A stretch of 64,000 bases of DNA, from positions 59,930,405-59,994,404 of the forward strand of contig NC_067312.1 of the NCBI RefSeq assembly GCF_020740795.1, given 5' to 3'. The position numbers and the translations under genes are program-made. Below the pieces are notes generated by a model. That model made no database searches. It saw only the letters and a list, made by a program, of their open reading frames with translations, and had not been told where the DNA came from. This stretch comes from Apus apus (Eukaryota; Chordata; Aves; Apodiformes; Apodidae). Within the stretch, counting starts at the first letter, position 1. The number at the start of each line of letters is the position of its first letter. This document shows, piece by piece, positions 51,389 to 62,220 of the stretch.

Positions 51389-52676
51389 CATTACACCATT
51401 TTTACCACTCTGGCTGTGTAAATAGGCTTTACTGCAATTTAAAGAGGTTTTAGCATACCTGAGATGTGGCTACTATTTCTACCTTAATATCAGTTAATAC
51501 CTAAACATCTAAGAAAGACAATACTGCCTTTGTTTTAAAACAATCCATCTGAAGAAGTGTGGATACAATGCTTTCCAAACTTGTTTAAAGCAAACATGTA
51601 AAAAACAAAATAGACACACTAAAAAAAATCTGGTTTAGGTGTTTCCATTATTTGCAAAAACTTTTCATTTGAAGTGTTGTAATCAAGTAAAGAAGGAGAA
51701 TAAAAGCACTCAGTTGTCTATGGACATGGGTAATGATTCAGAAGGGTTGCACTTCGGAAACTACAGCTCATTCTGAAGTGCACTTGTAAAATGTAAGGAG
51801 GTTTTTTTTCAGGTTTAAAACAAAGACAGTGATTCAACACATATTTGATAGTTGCTCTAATACGCACAAGTCATTAGGATCTCAGAGGTTGTCTGCACAC
51901 TATCTTATTAACAACTACAGCAACCTAATTAGACAATTAGAGGGAAAGGCTAAATCAATACTACAGAGGTAGAAAAGACTATGGTTAAGGGGTAAAACAA
52001 GGGCCCAATTCACTAAGAACTGATGTCTCCAAAGGTAATTGAAGCTGCTTACAATTTTGCAGAGGAATTTAACTAATCTCCTTGTTTGAATATGTAGTTC
52101 TTGCTTCGGTTCTGTGTGACCTTCTGCAGCCAGACCTTCTACCTGCCTCCTTCTTCTTGGGTGTCAAAGAGATGCACCTCAACTGTCACCTGTGTGGACT
52201 TTGCACTTTACTTGTTTACAACTGATCACATAAACCTGCCCCAGAAAACAGAGCTCATCTGCCAAATTGAGGAGGAGGCTGATGCCAAGAATACTAAAAT
52301 TAAGGGCTTGGTTCTCCTTTCATTCATGCTTTTCCAGATTGGCAGGAAGTTCATTGAAGTGATCTGATTTATACTGGAGCAAATCAAGGGAATCAGGCCT
52401 TAAGACTACTTGTGCAACTGGAGTTTCAGAAACCTTTGGATATATTTAGCCCACTGGATCCAAAAGCACTTTAAGCATTGACTAGGTTGGCATTGTGGTA
52501 TATCCCAGTGTTCTGAGATTCAATAAATTAAGAAATAACCATTTAATTATGCATTTAGCAGTACTCAATAACATTAAAATATATAATTTATAAAATTTTG
52601 TTTTTCTCAAGAACAAAAAAATACTCAGCAGTCACTACAGTTAGCTAACATGAGCATGTTTACTGAGACTATTTTA

Positions 52677-53075
52677 CTACCCGATGTTGGAATTTTTTAC
52701 ACTCATGTGGAAGATCAATAGAGGTAAATAGCAAATTTCCTTTTGCATTTTGCTACGGTAGAAAAAGAAAAGAAATGCTGGGTATATTAGAATGGGTATT
52801 TCAACTAAACCATTGAAAGGAAGAGCTGGCTTGCCTAGGACTATTTTGTCAGGATGTTCCTGAGGAGGGTCAACAAAACCATGAATGGAAAACAATGTTA
52901 ATGTTGGCGCAGTACTTCCCCACGGCATCTGGCAGCAGGGTCCTTTTTGAAAAGCTGGGTTAATTAATGGAATCTGTCTTTGTGTCTGACATGCCAGGAC
53001 AGTAGAATGGACCACTTTTGTAACCTGTACTCCCTGGGACTGCAGCTTTTTCACTCTGCTGCTCACCTGAACCAT
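52677..53075 (-). other. Unassigned open frame of 132 codons in a SEMA6A intron
   Basis: A minus-strand frame begins MVQVSSRVKKLQSQGVQVTK and runs through a Pro-rich middle (HGFVDPPQEHPDKIVLGKPA) into a hydrophobic, Phe-rich end. I do not recognise a family. The first 100 residues or so look more protein-like in composition than other intronic frames here, but no splice sites, start context or repeat signature back it up. It could be a decayed retrogene or chance. It is on the same strand as SEMA6A. Confidence 0.15.
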
Positions 53076-54103
53076 TCTTTTTGCTTTCTTGTCCTATTTT
53101 AGATCAAAGTATCAGCTTTTGCTGATGTCCTGACTACTGTGGTAGCTGATGGGATCCAGAATCATGGCCTCACAGCTATAACTATGCAGCCTACAAATAC
53201 ACTTTTAAGTAGGAAACCTAGGATATTTCTGCAACATCAGCGCTATGCCCGAGGCCATTTTCTTTTTCTTTACATTCAGCAGGATGAATTTTATTATTAC
53301 TGTTCTTTAATTACTACTCTGTGCATTGGAAATACAGCAATTTTCAAATGAAAGAAAGTACAGGCTGTGTATACAGATGAAAACATGAGTCTTTATATAT
53401 ATTACAAAGTCTCGTCTTTGATTTTGTATAGTCCCTGCACTGGTTTTCATTATTATACTTTCAAACAAGTTTCACCTGCACATTTTCCATTTCCTGGTAA
53501 TAAGCAACATAGGGAATTTGATTTTATTTTTACAAATGTTGAACAGTATTACTGTGCCTCCAGTTATTTATATTCTGCTGTACTGAGCTGTCATTGGTTC
53601 TGCTTTGTAAGTACATATTTTGCAGGCATGCAAAGAAGGGATCAATTAAATGTTCATCAGAACTGCATACTAACCTACCTCTTGCTACATTCAACCAAAC
53701 ATATGGTGAATTTGCCCTAGCTCTGATGAACTGCTAGTCTTGCACAGACTGAAAACAACTTCACAAGCCCACACGGAAATTTGCCATTGACTTCCCTGGT
53801 AGCAATACCACACATCCTCTCGGCTAGTGAGTATTTGTCTTTGTTCAGGATGTCTGTAAAGAGAAACTATTGCAATATATGTCTAGGTTTGAATTTCAAG
53901 TGATTATTTATTCTGCAATAACTCCTCACAAACACGTTTATTCTGCACTCCAAGTACCAGTGTAATCCACTTCCAAATACACAGAACTAAGTGATGGAAA
54001 GTACTGTAAGCACAGATTAACAGCTGCCTCATGGGAAACTGCTACTCTAGCCTTGCTGAAATGCTCCTCTTCAGGTTACGTACTTTAATTTGCTACGTGA
54101 TCT

Positions 54104-54152
54104 TTTTTTTTTGTTGTGTTTTTTTTTTCGTTTGTTTGTTGTGGGTTTTTTT
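54104..54152. repeat. T-rich low-complexity tract
   Basis: Runs of T interrupted by G and C, about 50 bp, roughly 780 bp downstream of the microexon in transcript direction counted from 54,932. Confidence 0.75.
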
Positions 54153-54931
54153 CAGACCAGGCACCATTCAGACATTAAGATACTGCGTGCATGGAATCAT
54201 AAATGACTCACTCCAGAAATGAACGGAACTTCCAGGAATCAAGGCATAACCCAGTCTCAACTGACACAGATAACAAGTTAATTTTCCTGATGAGAGATTT
54301 TTCTTTTTACCCAGGGACAGTTCTGCTCCTTTCCCTAAGGTAACTCTGACTGGCTGCTGTAGCAGTCATGACACCAGCCTGGACGACTCATGAGTGGGAT
54401 GGGAGCTTCTAGCTTGTTTTTCCTGGTAAACAGATAAGATGCATCACTGTACACAAGTGTTCCTTTGTCTGAGTGTTCTGATGAAGCATACTCTTAATCA
54501 TGTCTGCTGGCATGCCACTAAAATAGCATGGCATTTTATCTGACTTTAATTCAACGGAGACAGTTTTGAGGACTAGAAAAGAGGGACTCAGAATCAAGAG
54601 GTATGACTTAATCCTAGTTGTGATTAGTGAATCAGGCCCCCCAAAACAAGACAATACAAGTAAAGAAGGTTAATGGCTATTTGAGTACAGGAACTACTAG
54701 CTAACACAAGGATCTGGGGAGAATTTTAAAAAACATCTGTAAACTGACCATACACTGTGTTGTAAGACATTTCATGATCAGGTGAAGCAGTTGAAATGTC
54801 TATGAACAAAATAAATTGAGAAGAAACATTAAATAAAACAAAAGTATGAAAATACTTAAAAGTTTAGTAAAAAGTGATTCCTCCGAAATGGATTTGCTGT
54901 CAGTAAATAACGAAACTAAGAACTTCCTTAC

Positions 54932-54952
54932 CATTCAGGGCTACGAAGGAAT
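54932..54952 (-). CDS. SEMA6A: SEMA6A 21-nt microexon (phase 1-1)
   Basis: This tiny exon completes a shared Asn codon, encodes SFVALN and gives the first base of a Gly codon. With the next exon it reads NSFVALNGHSSS, as in mammalian SEMA6A. The acceptor is strong (a T-rich tract ending TCTTTCAG at 54,953-54,960) and the donor is G|GTAAGG at 54,931-54,926. At 21 nt it is in the microexon size range. Such exons are often spliced in mainly in neurons by the SRRM4 programme, though whether that holds here is not shown by the sequence. Skipping it keeps the frame and removes seven stalk residues. Gene predictors commonly miss exons of this size. Identity rests on the exact phase match with both neighbours and the conserved peptide. 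Confidence 0.93.
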
Positions 54953-56761
54953 CTGAAAGACAAATAACAGGGAAAAATCATCATTTCTTTCTCATTTTTT
55001 TTCTGTTTAATAGTTTGCTGTTAGCAACCTTCTGTGCTTCAGCTGATATTGATACGTGATTAATACCCTAAGGACCCAGGCAAAGCTAATATTCAGACAC
55101 AGAAGGAAGCAACATCTGGCTTTGAAAGTTGACCAGTCCTGTGCAAGCAATACCAAGTGGGAAGGCCAGTGTCCTCCCTGCCATGGGTTCCTTTGCAAGA
55201 TTGAGTCCTAATCTAATGCAAAGCACGTCAAGTGATACAGACAGCCAAGTGAGTCAATGAGGACAAAACTCACATGACCCAACACCACATGAGGTAATAA
55301 GGTCAGCTGGGTTGGCAGGGAGTGAAATCTACCCCTGTGTCTAGGTACAATGCATCATTCAGGTCTAATGAGGGATTTAAGAAGGGTATGGGCTTTGTTG
55401 CTCTCTGCACAGAAGCAGATCTCTCTCCATGAGCACAATGTGTTGTTCCTGCCTTTCTTTATATTTAACTGATACCAGGCACATTTGACTCCAGTCTAAC
55501 CTATTTGCTTAAGGAGAGCAGAAATAGCTGAAAAGGCCAAAGATGCACCAGCTGGGAACTGACCTGACTTTAGTTCTAACCTGTTTTACAGGGAGCACAG
55601 GAGGAATTATGTGTACACCTCTTTAAAAATAACTTTGAGCCAGCCTATGTAACCCTATCTTAGGGCACATGCAGAGAGAGGTGTAGCTGAGATGGAGGGC
55701 ATGCAGAGGCTGAAATCCTTGTATTCCCTCAAGCACAGTAATCATAGTAATAAATGGCTCTTGAACAAGGACACACGAGGCATGAGAAGACTCTGTCTTT
55801 CTCCAGAGCAGACACCCTGCACTGTATCCCACAGCACACTCTGCCCCTCCATTATTTTGCTTAGTATTTCAGAAGTATTGACTCTCACTGTACATAACTT
55901 CCTCAGCTTCAGCAGTTTTATGCATCTACAGACATCAGTGCAAATTGCACTGAAAAGAATGTGATTCTTGATTTCATAAGGTTTATAAATAATATTTGGG
56001 GCTCAGAAATAAACCAACCTTGGCAAGAACATTTGGAATGAGAACTGTCCTGAAAACAGATGTTGGTATTCCTGAAGGCTGAGAAATCAGCATGCAAGCT
56101 TCCTCTGCACACAGTGCGAGCTGTGCACTTTTAAGCACCTCAGTGCAAAACATAAATGTTTAAAGACTGTGTTTAAGCTTCCAACTCATGCTGTCAGTAC
56201 CTAAGGCTTACCATTAACATTTCTTAGGCAGGGTCAGTTGTGCCTGACCCTTAAAACTACTGTGTTGTCCATCCTGTGTGTAAAATGCATTATGATTCAC
56301 AAAGTAAGTAGTTACCATTTCTTCATCTGGATGCATAGCTGAAGATATATTTGACTGTCTCCCTGTTCTGCATGGGAATGTAGTCTAAGTCACAGTTTAA
56401 ACCAAGAAACCAAGCCACTTCTGTACAGCTACATAAACAACCAAACCACCATGGGTAATACAGACAATGAATGCCCAATTCTGTATGTTTCTGCTATAAC
56501 CAATATCCTCTGGAACTGAGGTTTTCTCACTAAACAACTGCTTTGAAGTCTGGTGTTTGTATAAATCACACCAACCAGGCTATTCTCTATGAATTCATTG
56601 AAAAGACCATTCCTCTTCTAAGCCTGCATGACTAGCTGCAGTTGCTGTCCCTGTTGTGGCTTACACTGCTACAGAAGAATGTCCGACAGGTAATGGTGAT
56701 TTGAGTTATTCAGAAGGATGCTGTGACACATGGTAAATAAAGTGTTTAAAGCTTTGCTTAC
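54953..56761 (-). other. SEMA6A: SEMA6A intron, 1.8 kb
   Basis: The intron runs from the donor GTAAGC (56,761-56,756) to the acceptor TCTTTCAG. It is unique sequence with no repeat recognised. Confidence 0.85.
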
Positions 56762-56820
56762 TTTGGCAGTCACCCAGGCCATCTGTATTGCCATGTTCTA
56801 TGTCCTGTTCAAATGCCAGT
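56762..56820 (-). CDS. SEMA6A: SEMA6A 59-nt exon after the PSI region
   Basis: This exon enters in phase 2 (completing a Lys codon), encodes LAFEQDIEHGNTDGLGDCQ and ends with the first base of an Asn codon. It lies just after the PSI module. The single Cys in GLGDCQ is conserved in mammalian SEMA6A. Acceptor ATTATTTAG and donor A|GTAAGC are both good. It is the last constant exon before the two frame-neutral stalk exons, and because it ends in phase 1 it can join directly to the microexon, the 165-nt exon or the transmembrane exon. Confidence 0.95.
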
Positions 56821-58721
56821 CTAAATAATAGAAAGAAACAAAAGCATATGAGTAACAACAGTCACAGGCACCACAAGAAAGAAATTATCACGTGCAACTG
56901 AAACAAAGTCTCTCCATGAAATTGGCCACTTCTCTGGAACTTCCACAGACAGGCTGAAAAATTTCAACAGACATCCAATTTCTTTGTCATTGCTTAATGA
57001 TTTCTTGGCTTTTTATTATTACTCTTTAAAATCCACTGCAAGCCTTATTGATAAGGAAGGCAAACAGATTAGTAATTTTTAAACTGTTAACTCTATAACG
57101 TATGACATTATTAGGAGCAATTATGATCCTACCTTAACTTTTCCAGATTGTAGACAATGTGCACCATATCTCATTTGATATGAGGAAGATGCTAACTCAT
57201 TGTGTAGGTACTCTTCCAGGGGAAGACCACCTGCATTTCAGCAATCATTTCTGTACTGTGCTTCCATTGAACCCAGGGGTCTCTACTGAAAAACACTCAC
57301 AAGCTTTTCTAGCTGACATGCCCAGTTTCTGCTGCTAACCTCTGCCTGTGATTTTGGATAACTCGTGGAGCTGCTCTTCCAAGTTCCTGTACAGTCAAAG
57401 GTGAATGACAAGAGCCTTGGAAAACCACCAACACAAACCCTTGTCAGAATAGTTAGGATCCTGCCCTTGAGGTACAACATTGCCAACTCCATGTTCTCAA
57501 AACTGCTCAACTGTCATCTACTTCAGGAGGGAACTTAACATCTCTGTCTCCTGTTGGCTAGTTTAGAAGTTCACTAAACATCTTCATAGCTGATCTTCCT
57601 AAGTGCAAAACATAATCCTCTTCCTTCCTAAGAGCTATGCACTAGACAGAGGGCAATCTGCCTTGCTTACCTCTGGACTGCACTACCACAAGCTGTTCTG
57701 CCTCTGTCTTGGTGGATCTATTGATAAACACAGGAGCTACTTTCTAAGAGTAAGGCATAGAAGTCTCCTACAGCTTTCCATGGAAGTGCAAAAAGACTCA
57801 AGCACCTTGGGAATGCTGAGAAAACCTCATATGGACACAGGTGCATTATAACATTATTCTACCAAGTGTCCAGTCAGACCACACTCTTGCAGCCAGGCAT
57901 ATACAAACAGATATACCATTCCCAGCAGACACACAATTTTAATTGAAATAGCAAATTAAGAACATGGCACAAGCACAGGCATGAGAACTCCTCCATTATA
58001 TACTGAAGACCTAAGCAAAAACAGGGTTAAAAAGGGCTGGCTGCAGGTCTACTGAGGTCCTGTGATGTTTGTACTATGCTTACATCCCTATCTTGAGGAA
58101 GCATCACCGTACTTTGGAGTGGGCAAGCATGAGGTGTGTCAGATCTGGCCAAGAAATGAGAGGTCTAAAGGGGGTCTGCTCCCTGCAAGGAGGCTTTAGT
58201 AACCACATTTAAACAAACCTTCACAGACCTTAATTATAAAATAATTAAATTCTACTGTTAAGCAAGGGGAGATCCAGCACTTCTCTGAATCTGCTTTAAA
58301 CTCTAACTCTGCTCAGTGATTTCTCTTCCTAATACACAGTAAATTAGAAGGACTGTTTTTTTTTTCAGTGGACAAATTACTTCAGTAATTTAATTTGGAT
58401 TCTATTGCCTATTTAATCAGCTGTGATGGCTCCAGTGTGGGCTGGTCCAGACATGCGCATCCAGTTCCCTCCTTTCAACAACACTCAGACCTTAATACAG
58501 CTCCTTCATTTTCTTCTTCCTCCTCTTTCAGCAGTTACCAATCAGCTGAGAGTTCACATCAAAAACATTTATGAGACATTTCAGAGGTGAATGCAAATAA
58601 GGCAGAAAGAAACATTTCCCACATTTTTCCTTCCCAAAGAGCCCCATGTTTCAAACACCTCTGTCCATGACTGCCTGGTGCCACTGGCAGGGCTTTATGG
58701 CCAAGCAGAGCCCGTACTCAC
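56821..58721 (-). other. SEMA6A: SEMA6A intron, 1.9 kb
   Basis: The intron runs from the donor GTGAGT (58,721-58,716) to the acceptor ATTATTTAG. No additional exon or transposon was recognised in it. Confidence 0.85.
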
Positions 58722-58802
58722 TTGGAGCCAAGGACCACATGTGTGCACACTCCACTCTCCTTCACCCATCCACAGTAAGGGTCTCTGGAAGCTATGCAGG
58801 CC
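58722..58802 (-). CDS. SEMA6A: SEMA6A PSI-domain exon, second part
   Basis: This 81-nt exon encodes ACIASRDPYCGWVKESGVCT followed by HVVLGS, and ends two bases into a Lys codon. The RDPYCGW block is the signature of the PSI (plexin-semaphorin-integrin) module, a small Cys-rich fold that follows the sema propeller. Three of its cysteines are here and the rest are in the preceding exon. The acceptor is TTTCTCAAG (58,803-58,811) and the donor GTGAGTAC. Only 85 bp of intron separate it from the preceding exon. The first residue after the junction is Ala, and the C-terminal end (HVVLGSK) is less conserved than the core. Confidence 0.96.
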
Positions 58803-58887
58803 CTTGAGAAAGAATAGCATCCATGAGTGCTCTCACTTTTCCCAGGCCTGGCAGGCAGGCTGCTGACAGCCAGCATAAAACACATAC

Positions 58888-59028
58888 TTTTTGCATTTGC
58901 CATGACGCTCACAACGTCCCAGGGGAACCTTGATGACACAGGTGGAGAAGGCGACGTAGAGGGCACTGCTGGCCTTGTCAAGCTGCATGCCCACTATCCG
59001 CTTGTCCTCCACACCATCATAACTGCAC
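58888..59028 (-). CDS. SEMA6A: SEMA6A exon: end of sema propeller and start of PSI
   Basis: This 141-nt exon completes a Lys codon and encodes CSYDGVEDKRIVGMQLDKAS, then SALYVAFSTCVIKVPLGRCE, then RHGKCK plus two bases of Lys. It covers the last strand of the sema beta-propeller (ALYVAFSTCVIKVPL) and the first cysteines of the PSI module (RCERHGKCK). The acceptor is TTTTAATCAG (59,029 onward) and the donor GTATGTG. The match to mammalian SEMA6A is close to identity. All cysteines expected in this segment are present. Confidence 0.96.
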
Positions 59029-59783
59029 CTGATTAAAAAAAAAGTAACATAAGGTTATAAATTAGCTCTGCTGGGAAACCAACTGAAAACTTAAGTGATT
59101 CCTCAAGTTGGAAAAAAACCACAACAACAAACCAAAAACCTGACACAAAAAAAACCTTGCAAAAGATAGAATTGAACAAACCAAGGAAAAAGAACACACA
59201 ATAGGCCCTAAAAACACTGCTAGTCATATAAGTGAGTATTAAAAATGCATGAGACAAGGAAACAAGAAGTGGAGAGAGATGGCACACTAGAAAAGCTTTC
59301 TGAGGGCTCTTCACTTCTTGTGTTTACTCCTCTCCAGCACTCGAAGTAGGTGAAATTTCTACATGATTATGGCCCTCTTCAAAGCCCCCTTAGACATATT
59401 TGAGGAAGGCTGAAATGCAGGAAATTTCCCTTGGAGAGTGGCTTGCTCATTGTTCAGTTATTTGGAGAGGAATCAGCTTTTTTAAATAGGATTAGGAAAT
59501 CAATATTCCTTTGCAGAATTTCATTTTTAATTAATCATCAACTGCTGTATAGGATGGCCTATTTTCTACACATGCTGAATTAAAACAACAACAACAACAA
59601 CAACAACAAAAACCTTCATACGATGTAGAGACTGATAAGCAGACATCCCCTTCCCAAACAATTTAAAATTACTCAAAAAACTTGGCTTCTCTAAGCACTT
59701 CCCTTTTCGTGGGCCAACCTACACTCTGCAAAATTGGAAGTTCAAAGCTGCCCATAGATGAGGACAAAGAATCTGATACACAC
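59029..59783 (-). other. SEMA6A: SEMA6A intron, 0.75 kb
   Basis: The intron runs from the donor GTGTGTATC (59,783 downward) to the acceptor TTTTAATCAG. It includes an (AAC)n microsatellite at 59,583-59,612. Confidence 0.88.
59583..59612. repeat. (AAC)n microsatellite
   Basis: About nine AAC units inside a short SEMA6A intron, GTT-rich in the transcript. Confidence 0.9.
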
Positions 59784-59960
59784 TTTTCAGGATTGTAAAT
59801 GTTCATCTCCTCCAGGAAAAGGCTGTCATTTAGGAAACCACTGTTTCCTGTCCGTGCCAAGAACTTCAGGATGATTCCCTTCTCTGATCCCAAGAAAACC
59901 ACCGTGTAGTTCTGATACGGCCCAGCAGCAGCATCCACAGCAATTTTGGTCAGGCGGTAT
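59784..59960 (-). CDS. SEMA6A: SEMA6A sema-domain exon (177 nt)
   Basis: This exon encodes YRLTKIAVDAAAGPYQNYTV, VFLGSEKGIILKFLARTGNS and GFLNDSLFLEEMNIYNPE, and ends two bases into a Lys codon. It enters in phase 2, completing an Arg codon. It belongs to a late blade of the sema seven-bladed propeller, the part that contacts plexin and mediates dimerisation. TVVFLGSEKG is a typical sema strand motif. Two N-glycosylation sequons are present (NYT and NDS). The acceptor is TTGTTCTAG (59,961 onward) and the donor AAAA|GTGTGT. The match to mammalian SEMA6A is very close. Confidence 0.97.
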
Positions 59961-61358
59961 CTAGAACAACAACACAGTATTTTGCATCACTTGGGATTAG
60001 ACTGCCATTTATTTTACCACTTTTTTTCTGCAGATAACTGCATGTTAGCCTTCTAGCAACCATATAACATATTTAAGCACTTCTCCTAACTTAATAACCC
60101 TGTAAGTCAAGACAGACTGTACCACTTTGGCTCCCCAAATGGTGAGAAAATTGTGTTTGTTTGTCTGCATGTCAGTATGTCCAATAGCTAGTAGAAGTTT
60201 TTGTGGAAAGCTGAAAGGGTGCTAAGAGTCTGAGGCCATTTAGGAATTATCCATCCAATCAAAAGCAAAGTACTAGCCTGGTGATTTCTTCAGACAGAGA
60301 AAGAAAATCAGCACAGTTAAATGTTTGATTAATTTCAAGCTCTGTCACATTAAAAAAAAGAAATAAGGATAACTGATACAAATTCAACTTTTTTTGGCAG
60401 GAAAAGCTGTGTGAGTGCAATAGGGAGACATTAAACACCATTTTACTTCACTAAAAATAATCACACAACTGCGTCTAAGTGAGTTCAGTGGTGAGATGAT
60501 ATTGAATCTTGGCATGAAACTATTTATTGCAAATGAGTTCTTCTGATTTAGATGCAGTTACCCAGCAATGGTGATCAAAGGGAAGTGCACTGCAGAGCTT
60601 GCTGCTTGTCTGTGGTTGGAGGTACAGAACTTGACATAAAAGCCTGACAGAAAATACACTGGTAAAACTGAGTCAGACCCTTCCAGAGCTAAACACTGAG
60701 GAAGAATGGAAAATCCAGCAAAAGTTAGTCACATTATTCTGTTGACAACGAGAGAGTAGATAAGTAGTATAGTGACTACAGCAGAGAGTGGGAATGGATT
60801 TTGATAGGAGGGGGATGGTGTATTTGAGGCTTGCTGATTTATGGGTTTTTGTTCAAATATCTTCATTATTATTTTTGTCTCGTTGCTATAGAAAGGATAA
60901 TGTGATTACTTCTGCCCATACTCTTCTCTAAACATTAAAACATACCAGTACATATTCAGACAGACATCTTCATATCCTGTGAACATACCCTGTTAGGCAT
61001 GTTTGTATCCTGTGTACATATCCCTGGGCTGTCTCCTGATCCTCACCCAAAGTTTTCTTTGGTTTGAGCTGTCTCAAACACTAACCCACAAGCCAACAGG
61101 CAGGTCAACCTTCCCGGCACAGCATTTCCTCCAAGATCCTGCTTCAGCACAGAATGGTTGGAAAGGACTGAGGTTTTTTCCTGTCTTTAATGCTGCTCAG
61201 GGAGCTCTGCAGCATCTGCTCAGTGCTGCCATCGTTCCTAGCTGGATGCATGCCCAGTGCACTGAGGATATTTACAGAGTTTGAGCATATTCTGAGCAAA
61301 ACTATTAGCAGAATTTGACAGCTACGATGATGACAAGAGTCCATTTGGAGGTACATAC
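59961..61358 (-). other. SEMA6A: SEMA6A intron, 1.4 kb
   Basis: The intron runs from the donor GTATGTAC (61,358 downward) to the acceptor TTGTTCTAG. It is unique sequence with no repeat or extra exon recognised. Confidence 0.88.
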
Positions 61359-61514
61359 CTGACCATTGTTCTCAGGAACCACGGTCGATTCACAATGGCA
61401 GGTACAGCCTCATCCATCAGTGGATGTGTTTTGATGAAGTTCAGAGTATCATCCGGAAACTCATTAGATGTTACATATTTTTCTAGTGATGTAGAGCCAG
61501 CACAGCAACCAGGC
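61359..61514 (-). CDS. SEMA6A: SEMA6A sema-domain exon (156 nt), most 5' exon in the window
   Basis: This exon encodes PGCCAGSTSLEKYVTSNEFP, DDTLNFIKTHPLMDEAVPAI and VNRPWFLRTMV, and ends two bases into an Arg codon. The preceding exon supplies the first two bases of the residue before PGCC (phase 2). The PGCC cysteines and the block NEFPDDTLNFIKTHPLMDEA are hallmarks of class 6 semaphorins. The acceptor is TTTTATTTAG (61,515 onward) and the donor AG|GTATGTAC. The exon that should precede it, coding for the earlier part of the propeller, is not found between 61,515 and 64,000, so the gene continues past the window edge. Confidence 0.97.
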
Positions 61515-62220
61515 CTAAATAAAACAAGAGGCCAAAACACTTATTTGATGCCTAGGGCAACTCTCCTTTTATAATGAGGCCCCCAGTGAAATCTGATGTG
61601 CATTACAAGGGTTTAAATGGAGGATTGAGAGGTCTAGTGGACTTGTTCAGCCCCTCAGGGGAAGCCTAAAATCCTGCTCTATTCTCCACTCATAAGGACT
61701 TAACGTATCACCTAAAAGCACAAAGAAATTTGTTCAGCAGGAGTGTGACACACAGTTTGTAGTTCACCCACAGTTTGTAGTTCACCCACTCACATGGAAC
61801 CCACTGACTGCTTGTCTTCATTTGGCTTTATGATGACCACTGGGCTCAGGTGTTTTCTGATCTGTAACTTGCCCAGTTGAATACTCTGTTCTGGAATAAA
61901 AGCAGTCCTTAACTACAGAAGGATGTTGACTTTTTTAGAACAAGAATGTTTCTTTCAGTCCTGTCCAGTAGCAAGCAGACTACTGCAGAAGACAACCCAG
62001 CAGGCATCCACATAAACATTGGTTTTACCCTTCTTTCAATTTGGATGAGATAATTTAAGTACAGTAACACATTGAGGATTTTCAGTGAAATGTTACGTAA
62101 TAATTCTTTGTCAACTTAAATGCAAATCTGCTCACCTTATTCCTAAAATCTACCCTGCTCCTCGGAGGTCATCTCTACAAAGGAAGCAGCAAAATGCTTT
62201 GCCTCTTATTAATATTTTCA
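61515..62220 (-). other. SEMA6A: Part of the next SEMA6A intron, unique sequence
   Basis: No exon is seen. An 18-bp unit (CAGTTTGTAGTTCACCCA) is tandemly duplicated at 61,753-61,788. Confidence 0.8.
61753..61788. repeat. Tandem duplication of an 18-bp unit
   Basis: Two perfect adjacent copies of CAGTTTGTAGTTCACCCA, which may be a slippage duplication. Confidence 0.95.

Larger units (their letters stand above)
47732..54931 (-). other. SEMA6A: SEMA6A intron, 7.2 kb
   Basis: The intron lies between the 21-nt microexon and the 165-nt stalk exon. It contains a (TTTTG)n tract at 51.36 kb and an unexplained 132-codon minus-strand frame at 52,677-53,075. No CR1 was recognised. The rest is unique AT-rich sequence. 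Confidence 0.8.
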
